Notes: a model not told the origin generated them from the letters alone. 64,000 nt of DNA from Paenibacillus sp. FSL R5-0517 (GCF_037974355.1 NZ_CP150235.1:5580001-5644000); one strand, 5' to 3'. Positions 1 through 9,256 are shown, counted from the stretch's first letter. Numbers and translations are program-made.

Positions 1-865
1 AATTGTCGTCTGTCCCCGGGAAGATCGTGGCAAACTGTGGATACGAATCATAGGAGAAGAAATCCAATAAGTCCTCTGTCATTTCATGATTATCCAAGTG
101 CCCAAACGTACCGTTTGTGGTGATCCAATGTTTCGGGTCCAGTTCCCGAATAATGTCCACCTGAACCTTGGCAAATGAAATAGTATTGGCTGAGATGAAT
201 CTCTTTTCATCCAATGCCAAATGAGGATTTGGCGATGTACTGACCATATTTTGGGTAAGGTGGACTTGCTCCCAGTCGGTATAGGTCTGACTCCAGAAAA
301 CGGTTCCCCAAGCCTGGTTCAGATTCTCTAATGATTCATAACGATCCTTAAGCCATTCACGGAAAGCGACATGATCTGCCTCAGCGTAGAACACATCCAT
401 ATGGCAATTGAATTCGTTATCGATCTGCCAGCCAATGAGAGCCGGATGATCTTTATAGGCAATCACCATATTACGCACGATTTTTTCACATTGCTGTCTG
501 TAGATGGGGCTGCTGTAGTTGGTATGGCGTCGCATGCCGTGTTGATACAATACGCCGTCTTTATTCGCATTTAATACTTCAGGGTATTTTGAGGTTAACC
601 ACGCTGGTGGAGTTGCAGTTGGTGTTCCTAAAATAACGCTCAAACCATATTGATGTGCCAGATCCATTGCCTTCTGGAAAAAACTAAAATTAAACTGGTC
701 TTCTTCCGGTTCAAAGATGGACCATGCGAATTCAGCCATCCGAATAACAGTAATATTCATCTCTCGCATTCTGCGGAAATCGTCCTCCCACAACGCTTCC
801 GACCAATGCTCAGGGTAATAACAGACCCCCATTTTCAATTCATCCATATGTATAGACTTTGCCAT
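1..865 (-). CDS. Beta-galactosidase, GH42 family (N-terminal part, cut by window edge)
   Basis: About 288 residues of a glycoside hydrolase family 42 enzyme that hydrolyses terminal beta-galactosides, probably in the cytoplasm. The N-terminus reads MGVCYYPEHW soon after the start, the usual opening of the GH42 (beta/alpha)8 barrel. The acid/base glutamate is in WQIDNEF (Glu near residue 151). The rest of the barrel and the trimerisation domains lie outside the window. Start: an in-frame ATG at 871 is only 3 bases from the AAGGGGG ribosome binding site, whereas ATG 865 has 9 bases of spacing, so 865 is preferred. It is divergent from an AraC-type regulator, which suggests local control by a galactoside or pectin-derived sugar. 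The substrate cannot be told from sequence alone. Confidence 0.9.
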   Translation of the reverse strand, partial: MAKSIHMDELKMGVCYYPEHWSEALWEDDFRRMREMNITVIRMAEFAWSIFEPEEDQFNFSFFQKAMDLAHQYGLSVILGTPTATPPAWLTSKYPEVLNANKDGVLYQHGMRRHTNYSSPIYRQQCEKIVRNMVIAYKDHPALIGWQIDNEFNCHMDVFYAEADHVAFREWLKDRYESLENLNQAWGTVFWSQTYTDWEQVHLTQNMVSTSPNPHLALDEKRFISANTISFAKVQVDIIRELDPKHWITTNGTFGHLDNHEMTEDLLDFFSYDSYPQFATIFPGTDDN

Positions 866-917
866 CTTCATTTGCCCCCTTAACCTGCCATATTGCCTCC
901 ATTCTATTGGAACCTTC

Positions 918-967
918 ACTTATAATAAATGACAAGATTATGCGACTTATAATAAAATATTGTCATT
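918..967. promoter_or_regulatory. Candidate operator between GH42 gene and AraC regulator
   Basis: The 12-base word ACTTATAATAAA occurs twice in direct orientation, at 918-929 and 945-956, 27 bases apart. An inverted pair AATGACAA (928-935) / TTGTCATT (960-967) overlaps them. Direct repeats two to three helical turns apart are typical of AraC-family sites. The site lies in the divergent intergenic region. Binding is inferred, not shown. Confidence 0.4.
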
Positions 968-1046
968 ACTATAGATTCAAATCACAGTTGGCTGAATCTA
1001 TTTGCATTGATTACATAAAAATATTGCGTTCAAATGGAGGATGCAC

Positions 1047-1898
1047 GTGAAAGAACACATCTTTCTCCCCAAGCCGATTTTCCCCAGACATGTATGCTTT
1101 CCCGATTTTATTGGAGGGTACAGTGACTTTCCGAAGCATCGTGTGCATCGAGAATATGGCACTACTGAAATTAACTTGGATCAATGTTACAACCTGCACC
1201 TTGTACTCAGCGGCAAAGGATTCCTTGACACCGGAACCACACGATATGAGTTAATGCAAGGGCAGGGATTCCTCTATGGCCCCGGTCTCAGACAAACCTA
1301 CTACTCCGATTCGGATGATCCTTGGAGTATTCGTTGGATTCACTTCTACGGCGTTCGTCTCGAAGAATTGTTAAATGGAAAAGGCGTTGACGAGCCATGG
1401 CTGTTTCAATGTTCCAACTTCCCGGTGGTTACCGCGCTCATGGATCGATTAATGGGGCTCGGAAGAGGTTATCAAGTGGAAGACGAGCACAGCATGGCAG
1501 CTACGCTGTATGAGCTTCTGACCCGATTGCAATCTGCGGCGAGCCGAATCAATGTTTCGCTTAATCACACTTCAGAGCGAATTCGTGAAGCTGGGAATTA
1601 TATTCGTTCCCATAGTAACGAGCACATCACGCTTGAACATGTAGCGGGAATTGCCGGATACAGCACAACGTACTTTAGCCGTAAGTTCAGTCAGACGTTT
1701 GGCATCTCCTTCCCGGAATTCCTCATGGAATCCAGATTACTCCATGCAAAGCAGCTGCTCGCGACAACCAACCTTTCCATTAAACAAATTACGCTGGAAA
1801 CGGGATTCTCACAATCAAGCTACTTCATCCGATGTTTCAGAACCCAGGAAAACGTAACACCCCTGCAATTTCGCATGATGCACAATCATTCGTTATAG
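1047..1898 (+). CDS. AraC-family transcriptional regulator
   Basis: A 283-residue regulator with an N-terminal cupin-like sugar-sensing half (around YNLHLVLSGKG and GQGFLYGPG) and a C-terminal pair of helix-turn-helix motifs (LEHVAGIAGYSTTYFSRKF and IKQITLETGFSQSSYF). It is divergent from the GH42 gene and probably activates it when a galactoside is present. Start choice: an ATG at 1041 directly abuts the GGAGG (no spacing), while GTG 1047 in the same frame has 7 bases, so GTG 1047 is likelier. The length and two-domain plan are standard for the family. Confidence 0.88.
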   Translation: MKEHIFLPKPIFPRHVCFPDFIGGYSDFPKHRVHREYGTTEINLDQCYNLHLVLSGKGFLDTGTTRYELMQGQGFLYGPGLRQTYYSDSDDPWSIRWIHFYGVRLEELLNGKGVDEPWLFQCSNFPVVTALMDRLMGLGRGYQVEDEHSMAATLYELLTRLQSAASRINVSLNHTSERIREAGNYIRSHSNEHITLEHVAGIAGYSTTYFSRKFSQTFGISFPEFLMESRLLHAKQLLATTNLSIKQITLETGFSQSSYFIRCFRTQENVTPLQFRMMHNHSL

Positions 1899-1932
1899 GC
1901 ACGGCACATATTTCTTAATCAAGCTGACGCAA

Positions 1933-1975
1933 AAGAAGACACTGCATACAACATACAGAGTCTTCTTCGCTCATT
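1933..1975 (+). terminator. Stem-loop after the AraC gene
   Basis: AAGAAGAC (1933-1940) pairs with GTCTTCTT (1960-1967). A short T-rich stretch (CATTTTTC) follows at 1971-1978. It sits between the plus-strand AraC gene and the converging DUF3024 gene and may serve both. The loop is long (19 bases), so strength is uncertain. Confidence 0.45.
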
Positions 1976-2014
1976 TTTCATAAGTGCTCATTCGTATCCT
2001 CGTCATCGTCGCCC

Positions 2015-2350
2015 TTACTCACGCCAGAACAGTCCAGCCTCATCCCGTTCCACCTGTTCAAGCATATCCTCAAAATCAGAACAAGGTGTAATAATATCTA
2101 CCGGGTTCCAGCTGCTTTGTTCATCTCTGGCATACACTTTCCACTGATTTTCTTCCCAGTAGAATCGGGCAATGTGCATCTTATCCCATTGATACCGTTC
2201 CTCGGCGGGTCTTTCTTCGGTCAGGATCAGTTCATTGTCATTCATCTCATATGTCAACTTCACCATCGTACGCAGTGGCGCAGGTACCTTCTCATGAATA
2301 TATCCGTTCATTACGGACTGAATTCTTCGTAACGTAAACAAGTCCAACAT
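2015..2350 (-). CDS. DUF3024-like protein of unknown function
   Basis: A 111-residue soluble protein starting MLDLFTLRRIQSVMNGYI. It has the order seen in DUF3024 proteins: an N-terminal helix, a strand-rich middle with EERP, then repeated aromatic/acidic motifs (ARFYWEENQWKVYARD) and a C-terminal GLFWRE. The function of that family is unknown. An upstream extension of the frame exists but lacks an SD. The ATG at 2350 has AAAGG about 11 bases upstream. No membrane segment or signal peptide is seen. It lies alone, converging with the AraC gene and followed upstream by rpsN2. Confidence 0.6.
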   Translation of the reverse strand: MLDLFTLRRIQSVMNGYIHEKVPAPLRTMVKLTYEMNDNELILTEERPAEERYQWDKMHIARFYWEENQWKVYARDEQSSWNPVDIITPCSDFEDMLEQVERDEAGLFWRE

Positions 2351-2462
2351 GAAGATGCACACCCTTTCAGCAAAATAACACCCTGCTCTACACACCGCAT
2401 GTAGCCAAACACACAACAATCTGCCTTCATGCAAAGAGGGTCAGCCACATCCCTTGATCATT

Positions 2463-2732
2463 TTACCAGCTGGATTTAGTTACACCTGGAATCTGTCCTT
2501 GATGGGCCAGTTCTCTGAACTTGATTCGAGACACCTTGAACTTGCGTAGATAACCCCGCGGGCGGCCCGTCACTTCGCAACGGTTCTTCAGTCTGGTCGG
2601 AGATGCATTACGCGGCAATTTCTGCAAGGCTTCGTAATCCCCTTTTTCCTTCAATTCCCGGCGCAGATCCGCATATTTCGCCACGATCGCTTGGCGTTGC
2701 TTCTCACGTACCACTTTTGATTTTTTAGCCAT
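2463..2732 (-). CDS. rpsN: 30S ribosomal protein S14, zinc-independent paralogue
   Basis: An 89-residue S14 of the small ribosomal subunit. It starts [14 protein letters not shown] and carries the S14 signature region around [18 protein letters not shown]. The zinc-binding S14 form has two CxxC pairs; this one has a single cysteine, so it is the zinc-free (C-minus) version. In Bacillus this paralogue is made under zinc starvation to release zinc from the ribosome. Here it lies 81 bp downstream of a Zur-controlled GTPase gene on the same strand and is probably co-transcribed. SD AAGGAG with 9-base spacing supports the start. Confidence 0.93.
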   Translation of the reverse strand: MAKKSKVVREKQRQAIVAKYADLRRELKEKGDYEALQKLPRNASPTRLKNRCEVTGRPRGYLRKFKVSRIKFRELAHQGQIPGVTKSSW

Positions 2733-2813
2733 GAAATCCAGCTCCTTTATCCCTTGAATTTAGTTTACATGGTGATACCGCTCTACTCCAAATACAGAAC
2801 ATCATCTTCCGAC

Positions 2814-4010
2814 TTATACAGCTTCCACAGACCATGGTAGGGGATTATCAAAATGGCCCCAGTCGGCCAGCATTTCTTCATCACTGAGCAGGCATTGGTC
2901 CAGCTCATCTTCAATACTGGCACGTTCCATGTCGATTCCAATCATGACAAGCTCCGTCTGGCGATCTCCCCACTGGGCATCCCATTTCTCCAGCACATCC
3001 GGCTCGTTACGCAAAATTTCTTCTTTGTCTGCTTCCGGCAAAGCCGCGACCCAATGTCCCGCAGGACCAAATTGAATGGATGGTCCTGCCTGACTCAGGC
3101 TTGCAGCAACATCTCCTTGGGCGGCAAGCCATACCAAGCCTTTGGCACGTACCACTTCTTCCGGCCAGTAACTCATGAATTCAGCCAGACGGGAAGGGTG
3201 GAATGGCTTTCTGCGGCGATAAACGAAGGAAGCAATGCCATATTCCTCCGTTTCCGGTGTATGCGACTCCTTCTCCAGCTCCTGAATCCATCCAGCGGAC
3301 ATGCTCACCTTTTCAAAATCAAAAAGGCCTGTATTCAGAATCTCAGACGGATTCACCTGTCCATTCTCAGTGCGAATGATTTTGGCATTAGGCTGTAGCT
3401 TGCGGATGATGCCTTCCAGCTTGTTCAGCTCGGTGTCATCGACCAGATCACATTTGTTCAGCAGCAGTACATCACAGGTTTCGATCTGATCAATCAACAA
3501 GTCTACGACGTCACGGGTGTCCTCATCTCCGGTCGCCTGATTACGATCCAGAAGACTCTGTCCTGATCCAAAATCATGCCAGAATCGATTGGCATCCACC
3601 ACAGTTACCAGACAGTCCAGTCTGGCCAGGCTAGTCAGGTCAATGCCCGACTCCTCATCCGCATATGTAAAGGTCTGTGCGACAGGTACAGGTTCACTGA
3701 TACCAGTGGATTCGATCAAAATATAATCATACTTGCCTTCATTCACCAGCTTCTCAATCTCCTGCATCAGATCATCCCGCAAGGTGCAGCAGATACAACC
3801 GTTCGATAACTCCACCAGCTTCTCTTCGGTTCGAGACAAGCTTGCCTCCCCCTTAACCAGCGCAGCATCGATATTCACCTCACTCATGTCGTTGACGATT
3901 ACGGCAACCTTAAGCCCTTGTCTGTTGTTCAACACGTGATTTAAAACGGTTGTTTTCCCTGAACCGAGGTAACCACTTAGTACGGTTACCGGAATTTGCT
4001 TTTGTGTCAT
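2814..4010 (-). CDS. zagA: COG0523/CobW-family GTPase, ZagA (YciC)-type zinc metallochaperone
   Basis: 398 residues of the G3E GTPase family. Walker A is GYLGSGKT (13-20), the CxCC metal motif is CICC (72-75), and the guanine-specificity motif is NKCD. A CobW C-terminal domain begins around residue 260. Family members bind Zn(II) through CxCC and use GTP to deliver it to client enzymes. In B. subtilis, YciC/ZagA is Zur-repressed and supports folate synthesis in zinc limitation. Here a Zur box and a sigma-A promoter lie directly upstream and rpsN2 follows, both supporting a zinc role rather than cobalamin synthesis. SD AAGGAG with 9-base spacing. Confidence 0.93.
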   Translation of the reverse strand: MTQKQIPVTVLSGYLGSGKTTVLNHVLNNRQGLKVAVIVNDMSEVNIDAALVKGEASLSRTEEKLVELSNGCICCTLRDDLMQEIEKLVNEGKYDYILIESTGISEPVPVAQTFTYADEESGIDLTSLARLDCLVTVVDANRFWHDFGSGQSLLDRNQATGDEDTRDVVDLLIDQIETCDVLLLNKCDLVDDTELNKLEGIIRKLQPNAKIIRTENGQVNPSEILNTGLFDFEKVSMSAGWIQELEKESHTPETEEYGIASFVYRRRKPFHPSRLAEFMSYWPEEVVRAKGLVWLAAQGDVAASLSQAGPSIQFGPAGHWVAALPEADKEEILRNEPDVLEKWDAQWGDRQTELVMIGIDMERASIEDELDQCLLSDEEMLADWGHFDNPLPWSVEAV

Positions 4011-4053
4011 AGAAATCTACTCCTTATATGTGCAGTCTGCGTAATGCAGACTT

Positions 4054-4074
4054 TAATAGTAATTATTACGATTA
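4054..4074 (-). promoter_or_regulatory. Zur operator (zagA)
   Basis: The halves TAATAGTAAT and ATTACGATTA around a central T form an inverted repeat with 9 of 10 positions paired. This matches the Bacillus Zur box core TCGTAAT-N-ATTACGA. It lies 9 bases downstream of the -10 element of the zagA promoter, so Zn-Zur bound here would block transcription. An almost identical site precedes cntK. Confidence 0.88.
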
Positions 4075-4083
4075 ACAACATTG

Positions 4084-4113
4084 ACTATAATCCTGTTGCA
4101 CAGTCGTTGTCAA
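4084..4113 (-). promoter_or_regulatory. Sigma-A promoter of zagA-rpsN
   Basis: On the minus strand, -35 TTGACA (4108-4113) and -10 TATAGT (4084-4089) are separated by 18 bases. The Zur box overlaps the expected start point just downstream. This is a near-consensus promoter, in keeping with strong expression once Zur is released. Confidence 0.7.
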
Positions 4114-4346
4114 ACTATTTTTACGAAATACTCCAGGAAAATGGATATGAGAAACATCTATCGACGTACTTTCAGAGAAGGTAGACCGTCTTCAGTTGAA
4201 GTTTTTCTTAAGATAATTGAACTGTTCAGATCCTTTGAAAACTTATAAATTTTAAGATATAAAAAAGACCCATGATCTGTCTCCTGCCGCTTGTATCCTG
4301 ATGATACGTGCCGGAAAATTCAGTTCATGAGCCTTTACTTTACTAT

Positions 4347-5612
4347 TCAGCTTGCTGCCACAGATCTAGCCTTATTGCCCGCTTCCATCCGTTGCCTGAA
4401 CACCAGCACCAGAACCATCGCTGCAATAGACAGCAACGTACAGATCATGAACATAGTCGAATATGAACTCACCTGCACAATAAGCCCCATTGCCAGTCCA
4501 CCCAGAGAGAATCCGAGGTCATACGAGGACATGAAGATGCCCATGAGTACATATCTGGAATCCGCAGGCAGCACAAAAGACAAGTATGTGGTTAATGTCG
4601 GGTACAACAATGCCAGAGCAAAACCGCTAAATACAGCAGAAAGATACACCAGTGGCCCGATGGTCTCCATGAGACTGAGCAGCTGGGTTCCCATTGCTGC
4701 ACACAGCATCAGCCCTGCCATAAGCCAGGTATTCCAGCTGCCGTCAGACGGAATTTTTTTACGCAAAATAAACCTGCACAGAATGACAACCAATCCCTGA
4801 ATCGTCAGAAACACGCCTGCACTTGCCATTCCGGTGGATACCATATACAAGGGAAGAAAGGTCGCTGTTGCCCCAAAAACGCAGGACGCAAATAACATCA
4901 CTACACTGCTGATCAGCAGTGGTGTACTGCGCCAAATGCCGCCGAATGAACGAAACATGTCACCCAAGGTATACGATTTGTTCTGCACGGTACTCCGTGG
5001 CAGATCCACATTATATCCAATCAGAAGTGGCAGAGCAGCCAGTCCGATCATTAGCAGCGTAAACGCCAGATCACTGGCATTTTCCCAGATTTGTATGGCA
5101 AGGATCGGAATGACCAGAGAAGGAACCATCGTAAACAGGGTGTACATGGACAGCCCTTGTGCCCGGTCTTTGTCCTCCAGCTTTTCCACAATGCCTGCCT
5201 GCATCGTCATGGAGAAAAAGGCCGTAGCCACCCCTTGCAAGGCCCGCAGCCACAGATACGTCTCCACACCAAAAACAACAAATAACAGCAGCGTTCCGGC
5301 ATGCAAAAGCAATAACCATTGCATCACACGAAGTGGGCCATGCTTACCCAGCAGCTGTGCTGCGAAAGGTCTCAAGAGCATACAGGTGAACATATATGCC
5401 CCCATCATCAGACCGATCTCAGCCTGATTCAATCCGGCGGCTTCACTTCGCAAAGGCAGAATAATCGTCAAAGCCGAATTCGCCGCAAAAAACAAAAAGG
5501 CCAGCATATAAAACCGGATAAACGAAAAGGATACCGGATTTAATTTTCCATTGGATGTTGCCGTCATCGAAGACTTCAAACGTTCGTCACCACTTTCTCT
5601 TCTGGCAGTCAA
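4347..5612 (-). CDS. cntE: MFS transporter, CntE-like metallophore exporter (second copy)
   Basis: About 421 residues with 12 predicted membrane helices, major facilitator superfamily. It is last in the opine-metallophore operon, where CntE proteins export the apo-metallophore. It is a paralogue of the gene just upstream: both share MGAYMFT near helix 2, a LYPTLTTYLSFVLP stretch and a DGSW motif in the central part. The start is uncertain. The frame overlaps the preceding gene by 4 bases with a TTG at 5612 (coupled translation is plausible); ATG 5567 is an alternative. A weak stem with a T-run on the minus strand near 4261-4285 may terminate the operon. Confidence 0.75.
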   Translation of the reverse strand: MTARRESGDERLKSSMTATSNGKLNPVSFSFIRFYMLAFLFFAANSALTIILPLRSEAAGLNQAEIGLMMGAYMFTCMLLRPFAAQLLGKHGPLRVMQWLLLLHAGTLLLFVVFGVETYLWLRALQGVATAFFSMTMQAGIVEKLEDKDRAQGLSMYTLFTMVPSLVIPILAIQIWENASDLAFTLLMIGLAALPLLIGYNVDLPRSTVQNKSYTLGDMFRSFGGIWRSTPLLISSVVMLFASCVFGATATFLPLYMVSTGMASAGVFLTIQGLVVILCRFILRKKIPSDGSWNTWLMAGLMLCAAMGTQLLSLMETIGPLVYLSAVFSGFALALLYPTLTTYLSFVLPADSRYVLMGIFMSSYDLGFSLGGLAMGLIVQVSSYSTMFMICTLLSIAAMVLVLVFRQRMEAGNKARSVAAS

Positions 5613-6802
5613 CTCACAGATGTACCTGTCACGGGTCTACGCCGTTCATAGGCAAAAACGATCATTACCGCTCCTAGGATAGCACACATCCTGTACATAA
5701 ATGAATAGGAAGAGAAGTCAGCAACGGGTCCCATAATCACACCACCCAGAGAAATACCCAGATCCGCCATCGCGATAAATAACCCGATCAGGACGTTCCG
5801 ATTCAGCTTAGGCAACACAAAAGACAAATAGGTCGTAAGTGTTGGATACAGGATCGCCTGAGCAATTCCCATGAATACAGCCCCCACATAGAAAAAGACT
5901 ACGCCTCCTGTCACGGCATAACTGACACATTGCGCAGCTACGACGAGCAAACACATGGTGCCCATCATGAAAGGAGAATGCCAACTGCCATCAGACGGAA
6001 TCCTTTTCCTAAGCATGATTCGAGCCAGCACCACCGTCCCAGCCTGAAGCATCAGATACACACCCGCATTCCCATTTGGTACTTGACTCGCATACAGCGG
6101 AATAAAGGTGGTAATCGCACCAAATACAACGGAAGCGGCGAGCATTAACACACTGCATCGAAACAGAAACGGATTCTTCACCAACTGACCAAAGGATTCC
6201 CACATACTGACGTTCTGCTCCGAAAGATTCTCAGCAGGTTGCTCCTTGTTTGGTTCCATTTTGGCGGTGTACCCGAAGACGCCAGTACAGACGGCAATGC
6301 CGATCAGAACCACTGTAAAATAATCCATGCCTCCCGCCTGCCAGATTCCTAACGCGATAACAGGCCCCACGATTCCCGGAATATAACTGAAGAGTGAATA
6401 ATATGAAATCCCCTGAGAGCGATCTTTCTCCGGAAGGGCATCAATAATGCCAATCTGCAAAGCCATGGAGAAGAACGCTGTGGAAACTCCTTGCAAAATA
6501 CGAGCAACCAAATAACCGCCGAGTCCCGTAAAGGGATATAAAATCAGCGCAAATCCATTGATAATCAGAATCAGACGCAATATTTTGATCGGTCCGTACT
6601 TTTGAATCATCCGACCTGCCCATGGTCTGAAAAACATGGTTGTGAACATATAAGCGCCCATGATCAGTCCGATCATTGTACCGCTCGCGCCCAAGAACTC
6701 CCCTTGCAATGGGATGATCACGTTAAGAATGGCATTGGCACTGAAATAAAGAAGAACCAATATGTACAAGCGCAAAAAAGGCCAAGACATCGCTCCACTC
6801 AC
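5609..6802 (-). CDS. cntE: MFS transporter, CntE-like metallophore exporter (first copy)
   Basis: 397 residues, 12 membrane helices, major facilitator superfamily. It lies 14 bp after cntF, in the position held by the opine exporter CntE in Staphylococcus. The likely role is efflux of the newly made, metal-free metallophore across the cytoplasmic membrane. It begins with GTG at 6802, 10 bases after AGGGGG. The next in-frame ATG is too far from the SD. It is followed with a 4-base overlap by a second, similar MFS gene. The substrate is inferred from context only. Confidence 0.8.
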   Translation of the reverse strand: MSGAMSWPFLRLYILVLLYFSANAILNVIIPLQGEFLGASGTMIGLIMGAYMFTTMFFRPWAGRMIQKYGPIKILRLILIINGFALILYPFTGLGGYLVARILQGVSTAFFSMALQIGIIDALPEKDRSQGISYYSLFSYIPGIVGPVIALGIWQAGGMDYFTVVLIGIAVCTGVFGYTAKMEPNKEQPAENLSEQNVSMWESFGQLVKNPFLFRCSVLMLAASVVFGAITTFIPLYASQVPNGNAGVYLMLQAGTVVLARIMLRKRIPSDGSWHSPFMMGTMCLLVVAAQCVSYAVTGGVVFFYVGAVFMGIAQAILYPTLTTYLSFVLPKLNRNVLIGLFIAMADLGISLGGVIMGPVADFSSYSFMYRMCAILGAVMIVFAYERRRPVTGTSVS

Positions 6803-6816
6803 AATGGGTATTCCCC

Positions 6817-7569
6817 CTAAAATGGTATTAAATGATTCAATAATCTCTTCGCATAGTCGGACTGTACGTCTTTGAGTTGCTTGATTGGAACGATCTCTAC
6901 AACCTGTCCCTCTCTGAAAATGATCACCCTGTCACAGATATAGGCTGCCGCCTGTATATCATGCGTGATAAAGACATAGCTTAGCTTGTAGATTTCCTTA
7001 AGCTCTTTCAACAATTGCAGCACCTGAATCTGGACAGACACGTCCAGTGAGCTGATCGCTTCATCCAACACAATGCATTTGGGGGCGGTGGAGATGGCCC
7101 TGGCTATACACACTCTCTGTGCCTCCCCGCCGGACAGTTCGTGCGGATATTTGGATCTATAGGAGGAGTCCAATCCAACTTGGTTCAGCAGCAGATCGAC
7201 CTTCGCCGAGTTGCCCTGATCCTTCCGCAGCTTTTGCTGCGCTTGCATGGGTTCCATAATGGCAGCTTCCACGGTAAGAAATGGATTGATGGAAGACGTA
7301 TAATTTTGAAAAACGGCGCTGATGTTACCCATCCGTGCACGTCGATCCTGTACGTCTTTACCATCCAGCGAGATCATTCCACGATCCGGCCGTTCAATGC
7401 CGAGAATCAGACGGCCCAATGTGGATTTGCCGCTTCCGCTTTCACCGATGATGCCCAGACATTCGCCATGCTGGCATTCAAAGGTAACCTGTTTCAACAC
7501 TTGTTGTTGGTGCTTGGAGAACAGTCCGCCCTGGTTATATGATTTTTCGATACCTTCCACCTTTAGCAT
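6817..7569 (-). CDS. cntF: ABC importer ATPase, opine-metallophore uptake (CntF)
   Basis: 250 residues, oligopeptide/nickel-type ABC ATPase. It has Walker A GESGSGKST, signature LSGGEAQR, Walker B CIVLDEA and the switch histidine in FITHDIQ. It pairs with CntD to energise uptake of the metal-loaded metallophore through CntBC. It starts directly after cntD stops (adjacent bases), with SD GGGGG and 8-base spacing. It is short compared with typical OppF/DppF ATPases (about 320 residues), as is usual for Cnt/Nik ATPases. Confidence 0.88.
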   Translation of the reverse strand: MLKVEGIEKSYNQGGLFSKHQQQVLKQVTFECQHGECLGIIGESGSGKSTLGRLILGIERPDRGMISLDGKDVQDRRARMGNISAVFQNYTSSINPFLTVEAAIMEPMQAQQKLRKDQGNSAKVDLLLNQVGLDSSYRSKYPHELSGGEAQRVCIARAISTAPKCIVLDEAISSLDVSVQIQVLQLLKELKEIYKLSYVFITHDIQAAAYICDRVIIFREGQVVEIVPIKQLKDVQSDYAKRLLNHLIPF

Positions 7570-8379
7570 CTATGAGTCCCCCTGCATCAACGCCTTAAAA
7601 TGATTGCTCAGCTCAAGCCGGGTAGAGACCAGATACTGCGTATAGGCATGCTTAGGCTGTGTCAAAACAGAATGCATGCTGCCACGCTCGACGATCTTGC
7701 CGTCTTTCATGACCATCACGTCATCTGCAATCTTCTGCACGACGCCGAGATCATGGGAGATGAACATCATGGAACAGCCCACGCGTTCGCGTAATTGAAT
7801 CAATTGTTCCACCACTTCATATTGGGAGATCGTATCCAGCGCCGTTGTCGGTTCATCCGCAATAATCAAATCGGGCTCAAGCACCAATGCCAGTGCAATC
7901 ATGATTCGCTGCAGCATCCCACCGGACAGCTGATGTGGATATTGATTCAGAATCTCGCGCGGATGTCTGAGCATGACGCTTTCCATGGCATGGATGATTT
8001 TCCGCTCAATCTCGCGGGTGTTCCAGCCAAAATGCTGCTGAAGTGTCTCCCTGATATGCACACCAATGACACAGGAGGGATCAAAAGCACTCATGCCATT
8101 CTGCAAAATCATACACAGATGCTTGCCCCGCTTACGCCGCATCTCCGGTTCCGAAAGCTGGTTCAGGTCTTCGCCCTGAAATAAGATCGTGCCCGATTGG
8201 CGAATCCACGGCTTGTTCAGTCGCATGATGGCCCTGCACGTGACGGACTTGCCGCTACCACTTTCCCCCACGATGGCCATACAGCTTCCCTGTTTAACTT
8301 CGAATGAACTGTTATGAATGATCACTTTGTCTGTGTTGATGTCCCATACTTTCAGATGCTCAACCTCGACTATATTCAT
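7570..8379 (-). CDS. cntD: ABC importer ATPase, opine-metallophore uptake (CntD)
   Basis: 269 residues with Walker A GESGSGKSVT, signature LSGGMLQR, Walker B LIIADEP and FISHDLG. It is the NikD/DppD-like partner of CntF in the metallophore importer and acts at the inner face of the membrane. Its start overlaps the end of cntC by 20 bases, and it ends next to the start of cntF, typical of a tightly coupled transporter operon. Confidence 0.88.
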   Translation of the reverse strand: MNIVEVEHLKVWDINTDKVIIHNSSFEVKQGSCMAIVGESGSGKSVTCRAIMRLNKPWIRQSGTILFQGEDLNQLSEPEMRRKRGKHLCMILQNGMSAFDPSCVIGVHIRETLQQHFGWNTREIERKIIHAMESVMLRHPREILNQYPHQLSGGMLQRIMIALALVLEPDLIIADEPTTALDTISQYEVVEQLIQLRERVGCSMMFISHDLGVVQKIADDVMVMKDGKIVERGSMHSVLTQPKHAYTQYLVSTRLELSNHFKALMQGDS

Positions 8380-9256
8380 AAGCGGCCTTTCTCACCTCAC
8401 TTTCGTAAGACTTGTCAGACTTACCTTGAGAGGTCATCAATTTGGGGTCCAGAGCCACTTGAAGGGCATCCGATAGAAAATTAAAAGCAGACACCACCAC
8501 TACAATGGCCAGGCCCGGTGCCAACATCAATTCAGGTCTGGAGAACATGACTTCCCTCGCCTCATTGAGCATCATCCCCCACTCCGCATGCGGAGCTTGA
8601 ATGCCAAGCCCCAGAAAGGAAAGGCCGGAGATCTGCAACATCATTGAACACATGGAGCCACTCGCAATGACGGCAATATCGGCAAAGGTAACCGGAACAA
8701 TATGTTTGGTTATAATTCTCAGATTAGGTGTGCCGGAGGCTTTGGCGAATTTCACATAATCCATATCGGAGAATTGCATCACAGATGTGCGAATAACGCG
8801 GGCAAACCAGGCCCATTTCATGCACACAAAAGCAATCAAAATGTTCTCCAGTCCTGCACCCAAAATGCCAACCACCGCCAGTGTCATCACGTATCCGGGA
8901 AAAGACAGCATAATATCACAGACTCTCATGATCCATGCATCCACTTTTCCCTTGAAGTAACCCGCGACGAATCCAACAATGGCCCCGATCAGAACAGACA
9001 GACTAAGTGCAACCAGAACCCATAACACACTTGGACGGATGCCATAGATAAGCCGGGATAATACACATCTGCCCAGATGATCATTGCCTAGTAGATACTC
9101 CCAGGACGAGGAGGCATAACGAAGCTTCATATTCACTTGTCCAGGATCATGCGGCGCAATAAGAGGGGCGAGAATTCCCGCCATAAGCGTTGCGATAATC
9201 ACCACCAAAGAGGTCATGGCCAGCTTGTCTTTACTCAGATTTATCAGTATACGCAT
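8360..9256 (-). CDS. cntC: ABC importer permease, opine-metallophore uptake (CntC)
   Basis: 298 residues of the DppC/NikC permease family: an N-terminal helix, an external loop (HDPGQVNMKLRYASSSWEYL), then five helices with the EAA loop around YVKFAKASGTPNLRIITKHI that docks the ATPases. It forms the membrane channel with CntB. The ATG at 9256 overlaps the cntB stop codon. Confidence 0.88.
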   Translation of the reverse strand: MRILINLSKDKLAMTSLVVIIATLMAGILAPLIAPHDPGQVNMKLRYASSSWEYLLGNDHLGRCVLSRLIYGIRPSVLWVLVALSLSVLIGAIVGFVAGYFKGKVDAWIMRVCDIMLSFPGYVMTLAVVGILGAGLENILIAFVCMKWAWFARVIRTSVMQFSDMDYVKFAKASGTPNLRIITKHIVPVTFADIAVIASGSMCSMMLQISGLSFLGLGIQAPHAEWGMMLNEAREVMFSRPELMLAPGLAIVVVVSAFNFLSDALQVALDPKLMTSQGKSDKSYESEVRKAAYEYSRG

